From the NCBI RefSeq assembly GCF_030813635.1, contig NZ_JAUSUM010000003.1, positions 186,001-250,000 of the forward strand: DNA of 64,000 nucleotides, read 5' to 3'. The notes beneath the pieces are model-generated. The model saw nothing but the letters and a program-made list of their open reading frames with translations, was not told where the DNA came from and ran no database searches. Made by a program: the position numbers and the translations under genes. Positions 55,454-64,000 of the stretch are shown here, in pieces; the first letter of the stretch is position 1, and every line of letters starts with the position of its first letter. Origin of the DNA: Salibacterium salarium (GTDB lineage Bacteria > Bacillota > Bacilli > Bacillales > Marinococcaceae).

Positions 55454-56572
55454 TTAATCTTCAATTAGTTCTTGTTCCAATTCAAAATCTTTCACATAAG
55501 CTTTCGGAAGCATAATGCCTTCTTTATTAAACTCACTTAATGGCAGTCCTTGTTGGACCCTTAGCGGAGTATCAGGATTCGCTAATGCCTGGCGCCCGAT
55601 TGCGATAAAATCGGCCACATTATTTTCAATCAACGTGGACGCTTTTTCAGGATCGGCAAGGCTGCCGCAACTTATAATCGGAACGGAGGAAAATCTTTGC
55701 GCCGCTTCCGTCATAGTCATTGTTCCTTCTCCAAAACCTGGTGTTGTCGCATCATCATCAGACAAATGGATATAATCCACATTGGATTGGCCCAGCGCCG
55801 TAAAAATGACTCTGGCATCTTCTTCCCCACCAGACCAACGGAAGTGAGGGTTGGTTGCTTTCAATTGAGAAATACGAATCCCAACAATCATATTCTCTCC
55901 AACCGCTTTCCTTACTTCACGTATTAATTCAAGTAACAATCGTAAACGATTTTCAACAGAGCCACCGTATTCATCCTGACGTTCGTTTATCGTTTCTGAT
56001 AAAAATTGGTCCAGCAAATAACCATTAGCACCATGTAATTCAACACCATCAAACCCCGCATCTTTAGCAAAAATTGCGGATTGTACAAATCCTTGCTTCA
56101 CTTGTTCAATGCCTTCTTTAGATAGCTCCTCTGCTACAGGAAAAGCTCCCTCTCCGCCGTAGACAGAAACTTTGTCACTTGGCGGCTGGAATGGTGAAGG
56201 ACCGACCGAATGATCTTTATAATAATTTCCTTGAGACTGTGCTCCGGCATGCATTAACTGGGCAATCATTTTTGCGCCATGCTTTTTCACATCCGCAACG
56301 ATTGGTTTCCATGCTTCTTTGTGATTTTCCGTTGCTAAACCTGCCTGATATTCATAGCCTTGGCTATACGCGGTGTCAGGATAGATACCTTCTGTAATAA
56401 CGGCAGCAAAACCGCCGACCGCAAAACGTTTATAATATTGATGTGCTCTTTCATTCGGAGTCCCATCCTCTTCAGAGCTCACTCTTGTCATCGGTGCAAC
56501 CATATATCGATTTTTAAAAATATGATTACTAATATGACCTTGCTCGAATAAAGTATCTTCATATTTACTCAA
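55454..56572 (-). CDS. NADH:flavin oxidoreductase (old yellow enzyme family)
   Basis: A 372-residue FMN TIM-barrel enzyme. NRYMVAPMTRVSSEEDG is the N-terminal signature, followed by QLMHAGAQSQG, the catalytic-site segment VELHGANGYLLDQFLSETINERQDEYGGSVENRLRLLLE and FIAIGRQALANPD. The family reduces activated alkenes, nitro-compounds or enals with NAD(P)H. The start is TTG 56572 with AGGTGATAG upstream; longer frames have no ribosome site. Single gene with its own terminator; physiological substrate unknown. Confidence 0.88.
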   Translation of the reverse strand: MSKYEDTLFEQGHISNHIFKNRYMVAPMTRVSSEEDGTPNERAHQYYKRFAVGGFAAVITEGIYPDTAYSQGYEYQAGLATENHKEAWKPIVADVKKHGAKMIAQLMHAGAQSQGNYYKDHSVGPSPFQPPSDKVSVYGGEGAFPVAEELSKEGIEQVKQGFVQSAIFAKDAGFDGVELHGANGYLLDQFLSETINERQDEYGGSVENRLRLLLELIREVRKAVGENMIVGIRISQLKATNPHFRWSGGEEDARVIFTALGQSNVDYIHLSDDDATTPGFGEGTMTMTEAAQRFSSVPIISCGSLADPEKASTLIENNVADFIAIGRQALANPDTPLRVQQGLPLSEFNKEGIMLPKAYVKDFELEQELIED

Positions 56573-56763
56573 TTCTATCACCTGTCTTTTCTCTAATTTT
56601 GCATGAACGGTGTATCTCAGAAAAGTTAATCTTAGGTATAAAAACCTTCCACTAAACATGTTTATTTATTGTTCGCAAAAAATGACCAATGTCAGTAAGC
56701 TTATTCCTACGTATAACTTCCCATATCCACCATACAACTATACCTCACGAAGCCTTTTTTCAA

Positions 56764-56797
56764 ACAAAAAGTCAGCAACTAAAGAGAGCTGCTGACT
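56764..56797 (-). terminator. Terminator of glpD
   Basis: AGTCAGCA pairs with TGCTGACT, plus inner CT/AG pairs; on the minus strand TTTTTG follows. Confidence 0.75.
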
Positions 56798-56802
56798 ATC
56801 AT

Positions 56803-58467
56803 TTATGCTTTTACTGTCACTACGGCATCCCGCAATTCCTTTTCCAAATCTTGACGAAAGGACTGTTTTTGTTCGGTGGACCAACCCAATTCATCAGCCA
56901 TAAAATCTTGAACAGCATCTTTCCAATCGTGCACCCATTGAATTTGGAAAAATAAAGCCCCGGTTCGGCGTATAAAGAAATCTAACAGGGTTTCTGTCAT
57001 TTCTTCTTCTATAGCATATCTCACTTGGGCATAAACAAGTGGTGATAAGTTGTATTTTTCCATAACCGATTCATCACGGTTCGTTAATATTTCAAATAAA
57101 CGGTTTACATTTGATCCATATTTGTCTGCCATATCCGCCGATTCTTCTTCTGTTAAACCAAGTTCCTTTCCTTCCCTCACCTTTTCTTTAACAAAAGCTG
57201 AAAAGTGACTAGATCCGCCAACATCTCCGCCTGACAGCTTCCAATGTTTGGTCTGGCAAGACTGAAATGCTACATCCCTTTCTTCTTTAAATAGTCTTGC
57301 CACCTTGTTAACTACATCTTCTGCCATCTTTCGATAACCCGTCAGTTTTCCGCCGGCAATGGACAAAATACCGGATTCGTGCTCCCACACTTCATCTTTT
57401 CTAGATATTTCAGAAGGGTCTTTTCCTACTTCTGAAATAAGCGGACGTAAGCCTGCCCAACTAGACTCCACATCTTCAGCTGTTACATGAACGTCCGGGA
57501 ACATATAACGCACGGCTTCTAATAGATAATCCCGATCTTGTTCGGTCATTTTCGGATTAGCAATATCACCTTCATACACCGTATCCGTCGTTCCGATGTA
57601 GGTTTTCCCTTGTCTTGGTATGGCAAACACCATGCGTCCATCCGGTGTATCAAAATATATCGCTTGATGAAGAGGAAACACACTGTTATCAAAAACAAGA
57701 TGAGTTCCTTTCGTTAAGCGAAGGTGTTTCCCTTTTTTAGCATTATCTTTTTCCCGTACTTGATCCACCCATGGGCCAGCTGCATTAATAATTTTCCTTG
57801 CTCGAATGGAATATGTCTCTCCCGTTAGTTGATCTTCTACCATAACTCCGGAAGCTTTGCCATTCTCATACAGAAAATCAATGACTTTTGTATAATTAAT
57901 AAGAGTTGCTCCGTTTTGAACCGCCTCTTTTGCAACTTCGATTGTCAGTCTGGCATCGTCCGTCTTATATTCAACATAGTATCCGCCGCCGCGCAAACCA
58001 TCTTTTTTTATAAGGGGAGCTTTTTTCAACGTTTCTTCGCGACTAAACATCTGTCTCCGTTCACTCCGTTTGACTCCTGCTAAAAAGTCATACACACGCA
58101 GACCAAACGACGTAGATAACGGACCGAAATTCCCTCCTTTATGAAAAGGGAGCAACATCCATTCAGGGGTTGTGACGTGAGGAGCGTTCTCATACACAAT
58201 CGCCCGCTCTTTCCCTACTTCCGCTACCATTTTGACCTCAAATTGCTTTAAATAACGAAGTCCTCCATGGACAAGCTTCGTCGAACGGCTTGATGTACCC
58301 GCTGCAAAATCCTGCATTTCAACAAGAGCTGTATTCATTCCTCGCGTCGTTGCATCCAAGGCAATACCAGATCCTGTAATTCCTCCTCCAATCACTAACA
58401 CGTCAAACGCTTCATGTGATAACTGTTCTTTGATTTGACTGCGTTGTTTACCAGAAAAATTATTCAT
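56803..58467 (-). CDS. glpD: Aerobic glycerol-3-phosphate dehydrogenase
   Basis: A 554-residue FAD enzyme oxidising glycerol 3-phosphate to dihydroxyacetone phosphate at the membrane, passing electrons to menaquinone. FDVLVIGGGITGSGIALDATTRG is the FAD fold; SSRSTKLVHGGLRYL, FAIPRQGKTYIGTTDT and SIAGGKLTGYRKMAED are GlpD marks. The C-terminal helical domain is present. It is preceded by a strong terminator hairpin in its leader, the arrangement regulated by GlpP in B. subtilis. AGGAAGGGG lies before the ATG. Confidence 0.95.
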   Translation of the reverse strand: MNNFSGKQRSQIKEQLSHEAFDVLVIGGGITGSGIALDATTRGMNTALVEMQDFAAGTSSRSTKLVHGGLRYLKQFEVKMVAEVGKERAIVYENAPHVTTPEWMLLPFHKGGNFGPLSTSFGLRVYDFLAGVKRSERRQMFSREETLKKAPLIKKDGLRGGGYYVEYKTDDARLTIEVAKEAVQNGATLINYTKVIDFLYENGKASGVMVEDQLTGETYSIRARKIINAAGPWVDQVREKDNAKKGKHLRLTKGTHLVFDNSVFPLHQAIYFDTPDGRMVFAIPRQGKTYIGTTDTVYEGDIANPKMTEQDRDYLLEAVRYMFPDVHVTAEDVESSWAGLRPLISEVGKDPSEISRKDEVWEHESGILSIAGGKLTGYRKMAEDVVNKVARLFKEERDVAFQSCQTKHWKLSGGDVGGSSHFSAFVKEKVREGKELGLTEEESADMADKYGSNVNRLFEILTNRDESVMEKYNLSPLVYAQVRYAIEEEMTETLLDFFIRRTGALFFQIQWVHDWKDAVQDFMADELGWSTEQKQSFRQDLEKELRDAVVTVKA

Positions 58468-58489
58468 TGATGTGACCCCTTCCTTATTT

Positions 58490-58547
58490 AAAAAAAGAAA
58501 CCAGAAAATCCCTTTTCAAGTTATCAAAAAGGGTTTTCTGGTTTCTC
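58490..58547 (-). terminator. Terminator in the glpD leader (GlpP-type)
   Basis: AGAAACCAGAAAA and CCCTTTT pair with AAAAGGG and TTTTCTGGTTTCT (about 20 bp, one bulge), followed on the minus strand by TTTTTTT. It lies between glpK and glpD, 22 bases before the glpD start. In B. subtilis such a leader hairpin is bypassed when GlpP binds with glycerol 3-phosphate. Confidence 0.8.
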
Positions 58548-58575
58548 ATATTCTCCAACCATGCGTATTAACTTG

Positions 58576-60084
<1,509 letters not shown>

Positions 60085-60107
60085 TCATTGTATACTAGAT
60101 TTTACGT

Positions 60108-60962
60108 TTAATTAGACAAAGATTCCTTTTTCTCTATTTGATTATATTGATAGGTCGCCATTTCTTGCTTGTATTTTCGGGCATTTTGAATTTGTGCGTA
60201 AATAAAAATGGCGGCCACAATACCTGTGAATATCCAAAATAGCGGTGTAACTTCTCCAAGAAAAATAGCTTGGTGAAAAACACCTCCATATATGCCGCCG
60301 ATAATCGGTCCCACAACTGGTACCCAAGCATACTTCCAATCAGAGGAGCCTTTACCCGGAATCGGTAACAGAAAATGAGCAATTCTCGGTCCTAAATCAC
60401 GAGCAGGATTAATTGCATATCCAGTTGTTCCGCCAAGTGATACACCAATCGCTACAATTAAAAGACCAACAATAAGTGGATTTAATCCTTCCGTAAATTC
60501 ATTTGCACCAATAAACGCTAACCCTAACACAAGAATAAAGGTTCCAATCATTTCACTAACTAGATTTGCAGAATAATTTCGAATCGCCGGATCTGTAGCA
60601 AATACTCCCAATTTGGCTGCCTTGTCTTCTGTTTTGCGCCATTGCGCTAAATAATGAAAATAGACAACACATGCCCCTAACATAGCCCCAATCACTTGAG
60701 CTAAAATATACATCGGCACATCCGACCAAGGAAAATCACCCGCTGCTGCCAATCCCAACGTAGCAGCAGGATTGATATGAGCTCCACTAAAATTACCAAC
60801 GGCATAAACTCCCATGGCAACAGCTAGACCCCATCCTACTGTAATGACAATCCAACCTGCTCCTTCTGCTTTTGAACCTTTTAATACAACACCAGCAACA
60901 ACACCGCCGCCTAAAATGACCAGTATCATCGTACCGATTAATTCACCAAGAAATGGTGACAT
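60108..60962 (-). CDS. glpF: Glycerol facilitator GlpF
   Basis: A 284-residue aquaglyceroporin with six membrane helices and two NPA motifs: Asn64 in GAHINPAATLG and Asn183 in GYAINPARDLGPR. The Asp after the second NPAR is the glycerol-channel hallmark. It lets glycerol diffuse into the cell, where GlpK traps it. GGAGGG precedes the ATG. First gene of glpFK, with a terminator-containing leader and a perfect cre upstream. Confidence 0.95.
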   Translation of the reverse strand: MSPFLGELIGTMILVILGGGVVAGVVLKGSKAEGAGWIVITVGWGLAVAMGVYAVGNFSGAHINPAATLGLAAAGDFPWSDVPMYILAQVIGAMLGACVVYFHYLAQWRKTEDKAAKLGVFATDPAIRNYSANLVSEMIGTFILVLGLAFIGANEFTEGLNPLIVGLLIVAIGVSLGGTTGYAINPARDLGPRIAHFLLPIPGKGSSDWKYAWVPVVGPIIGGIYGGVFHQAIFLGEVTPLFWIFTGIVAAIFIYAQIQNARKYKQEMATYQYNQIEKKESLSN

Positions 60963-61021
60963 AAACTATCCCTCCAAATTGGTTAAGCCATATGGTTAAA
61001 GTGGTTCTGATGGGAGCAACA

Positions 61022-61037
61022 GTTTGAGGCCTCAAAC
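61022..61037. repeat. Perfect 16-bp palindrome in glpF leader
   Basis: GTTTGAGG-CCTCAAAC, perfectly self-complementary, between the leader terminator's T-run and the glpF ribosome site. It can form an RNA hairpin or be a protein site. Confidence 0.6.
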
Positions 61038-61039
61038 GC

Positions 61040-61103
61040 AAAAAATCCACACCTGTCCTTTTAGACATAGACTTCTCCCTAGTGTCTAAAAGCTGGCGTG
61101 GAT
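61040..61103 (-). terminator. Terminator in the glpF leader (GlpP-type)
   Basis: On the minus strand ATCCACGCC...CTTTTAGACA pairs with TGTCTAAAAG...GGTGTGGAT, followed by TTTTTT. About 20 pairs with small bulges. It lies about 80 bases before glpF. Confidence 0.75.
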
Positions 61104-61153
61104 CTCAGAATCTCCATCACATTTATTAACCTAATAACACCTTACAATAACCT

Positions 61154-61168
61154 TGAAAGCGTTGTCAA
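61154..61168. promoter_or_regulatory. Perfect cre overlapping the glpF -35 box
   Basis: TGAAAGCGTTGTCA (61154-61167) matches the cre consensus exactly. On the minus strand TTGACA (61168-61163) within it is a consensus -35 box. The -10 box is unclear (TAAGGT at 18-base spacing). Confidence 0.75.
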
Positions 61169-61257
61169 CATTTTCATAAATTTTCATTTTTTTATTTTAC
61201 TTTAAAACTCTGTATTACTTTTAAGAGAAAACAGTTGCGAAAGCATGGGGTTTCTCT

Positions 61258-61276
61258 TTACAATAGACTATTGTAA
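61258..61276. promoter_or_regulatory. 19-base palindrome upstream of trhO
   Basis: TTACAATAG-A-CTATTGTAA, 9-bp perfect arms and one central base, 63 bases before the trhO start. Further pairing of GGGTTTC with GAAACCC flanks it. Looks like an operator of a dimeric repressor; none of the standard Bacillus boxes fits exactly. Confidence 0.6.
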
Positions 61277-61338
61277 GAAACCCGTATAAGCCTATACGCG
61301 TGTATATCTTGCAAATATAACACAAATAGGTGATGAAA

Positions 61339-62304
61339 ATGGAAAATAATTATCAAGTACTGCTTTACTACAAGTATGTGGAAATCGATGACCCGGAGAC
61401 ATTCACAACGGAACATCTCGACTACTGTAAAAACCTAGGCTTGAGAGGACGTATTTTGGTTGCCTCAGAAGGACTTAACGGTACCGTCTCAGGAACAATC
61501 GAACAAACAAATCAGTATATGGCAGACATAAAGAGTGACCCTCGATTTGCTGACATGGAGTTTAAAATCGATCCAGCCGAAGGGCACGCCTTTAAAAAGA
61601 TGCATGTTCGCCACCGGGACGAAATCGTTTCGTTCCGACTGGAAGAAGATATTAACCCAAACGAACTGACTGGCAATCATTTAAGCCCCAAGGAGTTCTT
61701 TGAAAAGATGCAGGAAGAAGATACCGTAATTATCGATGCCCGCAATGATTACGAATACGACCTAGGCCATTTCCGCGGTGCAATCCGCCCCGATATAAAT
61801 GCCTTCCGAGAACTTCCGGACTGGATTGAAGAAAATAAAGAAGAGCTTGATGGAAAGCAAATTTTAACGTACTGCACCGGAGGTATTCGCTGTGAAAAAT
61901 TCTCCGGCTGGCTGAAGAATAAAGGGTTTGAAAATGTTAACCAATTGCATGGCGGGATTGTCTCTTACGGGAAAGATGATGAAGTAAAAGGCAAGCTGTG
62001 GGACGGTCAATGCTACGTCTTCGATGAACGAATTAGTGTACCAATTAACCAAGAAGAACACGTTGTTGTTGGACGTGACCATTTTGACGGTGAACCGTGT
62101 GAACGATACGTCAACTGTGCGAGCCCTGAGTGCAACGACCAAATTCTCTGCTCTGAAGAGAACGAGCATAAATATTTACGCGGCTGCACACCAGAATGTC
62201 GTGTTGACCCCGAGAACCGTTATATTGTTGAGCATTCGTTGACAAATGATGATTGGGAAGAGCGGTTAAATCAGATTGGTGAACATTTTCATCAAACAAC
62301 CTAA
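61339..62304 (+). CDS. trhO: tRNA uridine(34) hydroxylase TrhO (rhodanese-like)
   Basis: A 321-residue UPF0176-family protein. An N-terminal acylphosphatase-like domain ([19 protein letters not shown]) is followed by a rhodanese domain with the active Cys179 in [17 protein letters not shown] and a C-terminal cysteine-rich zinc-type segment ([17 protein letters not shown]). TrhO makes 5-hydroxyuridine at tRNA position 34 using oxygen. ATG 61339 is chosen for AGGTGATG upstream. Single gene with terminator; the palindrome at 61258 suggests regulation. Confidence 0.92.
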   Translation: MENNYQVLLYYKYVEIDDPETFTTEHLDYCKNLGLRGRILVASEGLNGTVSGTIEQTNQYMADIKSDPRFADMEFKIDPAEGHAFKKMHVRHRDEIVSFRLEEDINPNELTGNHLSPKEFFEKMQEEDTVIIDARNDYEYDLGHFRGAIRPDINAFRELPDWIEENKEELDGKQILTYCTGGIRCEKFSGWLKNKGFENVNQLHGGIVSYGKDDEVKGKLWDGQCYVFDERISVPINQEEHVVVGRDHFDGEPCERYVNCASPECNDQILCSEENEHKYLRGCTPECRVDPENRYIVEHSLTNDDWEERLNQIGEHFHQTT

Positions 62305-62308
62305 GTAT

Positions 62309-62336
62309 AAAAAAGCTGCTGTACAGCAGCTTTTTT
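62309..62336 (+). terminator. Terminator of trhO
   Basis: AAAAAAGCTGCTG pairs with CAGCAGCTTTTTT around a TA loop. Confidence 0.9.
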
Positions 62337-62380
62337 ATATCCATGAGTTGACTAATCGGAATTAATCTGTGATTATATAT

Positions 62381-62401
62381 TTGTAACAAATTTGGTTACA
62401 A
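62381..62401. promoter_or_regulatory. Rrf2-type operator 1
   Basis: TTGTAAC-N7-GTTACAA, 13 bases before the regulator start. A TTGACT box with a weak -10 (GATTAT) 17 bases downstream lies just upstream on the plus strand. Confidence 0.65.
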
Positions 62402-62413
62402 GGTGGAGACAAC

Positions 62414-62824
62414 ATGGTTAACAGTCGGCTTAGTGTGGCAATTCATATTTTATCATTACTCGCTACTCATCCTCACGACAAACTTACATCTGAATTTATG
62501 GCCGCTAGCGTTCAAACAAATCCGGTTGTTATCAGACGGATTTCAGGAATGCTCCGAAAAGGAGGACTGATTAAAACTCAACCTGGTATCTCAGGAGCTT
62601 TTCTTATGAAAAAACCTGAGAATGTAACCTTATTGGATATTTATCATGCAGTTTTTCAAGAAGAAGTTTTATTTACTGTCCATGCTAACCCTAATCCTGC
62701 ATGTCCAGTAGGGAAACAAATTCAACAAACCTTGGATGACAGTTTCGAACGAGTAGAAAATGCCATGAAAAATGAATTAGCCAATCAAACGCTGCAGGAT
62801 GTCATAGAACACCTTATTATATAA
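62414..62824 (+). CDS. Rrf2 family regulator (YwnA-like)
   Basis: A 136-residue winged-helix regulator. VNSRLSVAIHILSLLATHP is the Rrf2 start; NPVVIRRISGMLRKGGLIKTQPGISGAF is the recognition helix and wing. It has one cysteine (Cys97 in NPACPVG) instead of the three-cysteine iron-sulfur cluster of IscR, so it is more likely a thiol or electrophile sensor. Operators in front of it and of the next gene indicate autoregulation. AGGTGG precedes the ATG. Confidence 0.9.
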   Translation: MVNSRLSVAIHILSLLATHPHDKLTSEFMAASVQTNPVVIRRISGMLRKGGLIKTQPGISGAFLMKKPENVTLLDIYHAVFQEEVLFTVHANPNPACPVGKQIQQTLDDSFERVENAMKNELANQTLQDVIEHLII

Positions 62825-62847
62825 AGAGGTGTTTTTTTACCACTCCC

Positions 62848-62868
62848 CTGTAACAAAAACAGTTACAT
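62848..62868. promoter_or_regulatory. Rrf2-type operator 2
   Basis: TGTAAC-N7-GTTACA, same arms and spacing as operator 1, between the regulator stop and the ywnB-like ribosome site. Confidence 0.65.
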
Positions 62869-62891
62869 TCTATAACAGGAGGGTTATTTTC

Positions 62892-63524
62892 ATGAATATT
62901 GGAATTATAGGAGCAACTGGAAAAGCGGGACATCTTATTTTAATGGAAGCATTAGAACGAGGGCACAACGTGACAGCAATTGTGCGGAACCCTTCAAAAT
63001 TACAGCACAATGTACCTGTGTTAGAGCAGGATATCTTCCACCTGACACGTGATGATTTATCAACCTTCGATGTTGTAGTAAATGCATTTGGGTCCGCTCC
63101 TGACGAAGAACAGCCTCATATCGAATCCGGACGCATACTGAGCGATGCACTGCAAGGGACAAATACTCGTCTTTTTGTAGTCGGAGGCGCCGCCAGCCTG
63201 TATGTGGATGATAACAAAACAACACAGCTTATCGATACACCGGATTTTCCCGATGAAATCAAACCAATGGCAGGGGGCCAGGTCAAAAACCTTAATGCTC
63301 TGCAAAATGCGGAGAATCTTAGCTGGACCTTTCTAAGCCCGGCTGTCGAATTTGATTCAGAAGGTAAACGCACCGGTACTTATCAGAAAGGCAAAGACCA
63401 TATTATCACCAATTCTGAAGGAAACAGTTACGTCAGCTACGCCGATTACGCCATCGCCGTGCTCGATGAAATAGAAAACAAAGAACATATCAATGAACGT
63501 TTTACAGTGATTGGAGAAAGATAA
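62892..63524 (+). CDS. ywnB: NAD(P)H-binding oxidoreductase (YwnB-like)
   Basis: A 210-residue atypical SDR. MNIGIIGATGKAGHLILMEALERGHNVTAIVRNPSKL is the NAD(P)H-binding GATGxxG fold; VVNAFGS and LFVVGGAASLYV follow. There is no Tyr-x3-Lys pair, as in NmrA/YwnB-type proteins, whose function as flavin/quinone reductase or redox sensor is unsettled. ATG 62892 is chosen for AGGAGGG. Paired with the Rrf2 regulator and likely under its control. Confidence 0.88.
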   Translation: MNIGIIGATGKAGHLILMEALERGHNVTAIVRNPSKLQHNVPVLEQDIFHLTRDDLSTFDVVVNAFGSAPDEEQPHIESGRILSDALQGTNTRLFVVGGAASLYVDDNKTTQLIDTPDFPDEIKPMAGGQVKNLNALQNAENLSWTFLSPAVEFDSEGKRTGTYQKGKDHIITNSEGNSYVSYADYAIAVLDEIENKEHINERFTVIGER

Positions 63525-63527
63525 CAC

Positions 63528-63654
63528 TAGCGTCCTGTGGAAACGCCGAACTGACCTGTGTCATGCAGGCCCCGTGTAGGCCTCCGAACGGCTGGGCGCT
63601 GAAGCTGGATCCGAAAACGCCAACATTTTATACTTCCCTATCCTATAAAAAAAG
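63528..63654. repeat. GC-rich dispersed element, copy 2
   Basis: Core 63589-63654 is about 91% identical to 37234-37300 (five substitutions and one single-base gap by eye). The left part differs from copy 1 but is also GC-rich with short hairpins; its outer ends can pair (AGCGTCC with GGGCGCT). As in copy 1, the core ends with an A-run that is part of a terminator. Confidence 0.75.
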
Positions 63655-63683
63655 AACCAGCTTGAGACTTCCAGCTGGTTCTT
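63651..63683 (+). terminator. Terminator after ywnB and element copy 2
   Basis: AAGAACCAGCT pairs with AGCTGGTTCTT over TGAGACTTCC. A-run before, short T-rich tail after; may work for either strand. Confidence 0.7.
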
Positions 63684-63693
63684 ATCACTGTTG

Positions 63694-63711
63694 AATCAAT
63701 ATATATTGATT
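63694..63711. repeat. 18-bp perfect palindrome
   Basis: AATCAATAT-ATATTGATT, perfectly self-complementary, in AT-rich non-coding DNA. Could be an operator for a gene beyond the window or a chance AT palindrome. Confidence 0.45.
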
Positions 63712-64000
63712 ATAAGTAAATATCCTCCCTTATTTTAGTTAAAACCGTGAATACCTGATTTGCTTTTTAAAAATTTTTATTCTGATTAAGCAGAAGCTGA
63801 ACATTTTTATCAGCAACAAAAACAAAATTTATAAAAAATTCATATTTCATTTTTTACCAATCTTTCATACTTTAAATATTACTTAAGTCCCGTTTTATGG
63901 AAAAAATACATATAACGTTTTGCTACCTTCTTCCGGGTTTACATCATCCTTGATATCTTATTTATAATTAATAAAATAAAAAGTATTATTACATATATTT

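Larger units (their letters stand above)
60963..61338. other. glpF leader and glpF/trhO intergenic region
   Basis: 376 bases between divergent genes: palindrome 61022-61037, leader terminator 61040-61103, cre with -35 box 61154-61168, and the operator-like palindrome 61258-61276 toward trhO. Confidence 0.7.
63525..64000. other. Non-coding right end
   Basis: 476 bases without a credible gene: dispersed element copy 2, a terminator, an 18-bp palindrome and then a very AT-rich stretch to the end. Confidence 0.6.

Overview
The window looks like a chromosomal segment of a low-GC Gram-positive bacterium of the Bacillaceae. The gene families (YesM/YesN, LutABC, mtlARFD, glpFK/glpD, YtsJ-type malic enzyme), strong AGGAGG-type ribosome binding sites, cre-like catabolite sites and the lack of an outer-membrane PelB/PelC all point that way. 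Many exported or envelope-facing proteins are very acidic (solute-binding proteins, the RND adaptor), which suggests, but does not prove, a salt- or alkali-tolerant member. Most genes are on the minus strand. No rRNA, tRNA, CRISPR array, transposase or phage gene was seen.

Layout. (1) 1-3988: L-rhamnose catabolism (rhamnose isomerase cut by the window edge, a small sensory-rhodopsin-transducer-like protein, the RhaEW aldolase/dehydrogenase fusion) and a divergent SDR. (2) 4014-19261: a plant-glycan side-chain locus of the B. subtilis yes type: two-component system, DUF624 protein, ABC sugar importer, and GH106-like, GH42, GH95 and SGNH-esterase enzymes that all lack signal peptides, so decorated oligosaccharides are probably imported and trimmed inside the cell. 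One permease and the esterase each carry a single-base frameshift. (3) 19450-28198: a DctPQM TRAP transporter, a malic enzyme, and a Gfo/Idh oxidoreductase + DUF993 aldolase-like + TIM-barrel isomerase operon followed by an AraC regulator; this looks like an uncharacterised sugar or sugar-acid pathway. (4) 28286-35857: a Gram-positive Pel exopolysaccharide operon (epimerase-pelD-pelE-pelA-pelF-pelG) whose PelD ends after its GAF domain. (5) 36153-42796: TetR-SMR efflux pair, and a MarR-adaptor-RND efflux group. (6) 43054-48239: mannitol PTS operon. (7) 48471-56572: acetyltransferase, beta-propeller membrane protein, lactate-utilisation lutABC with its regulator, DinB protein, a 31-codon small ORF and an old-yellow-enzyme homologue. 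(8) 56803-60962: glycerol uptake and oxidation (glpF, glpK, glpD) with terminator-containing leaders of the GlpP-antitermination kind. (9) 61339-63524: tRNA hydroxylase TrhO and a YwnA/YwnB-like pair with two matching operators. The right end is AT-rich and non-coding.

The theme is carbon-source versatility (rhamnose, pectic side chains, mannitol, lactate, glycerol, an unknown TRAP substrate) under catabolite control: perfect or one-mismatch cre sites precede the rhamnose, ABC/glycan, GH95, TRAP, lut and glp units. The most notable items are the GGDEF-less PelD, the ASRT-like protein in a sugar operon, the unknown Gfo/DUF993 pathway with a motif shared with the TRAP operon, a GC-rich dispersed element present twice next to terminators, and several well-formed operator palindromes.
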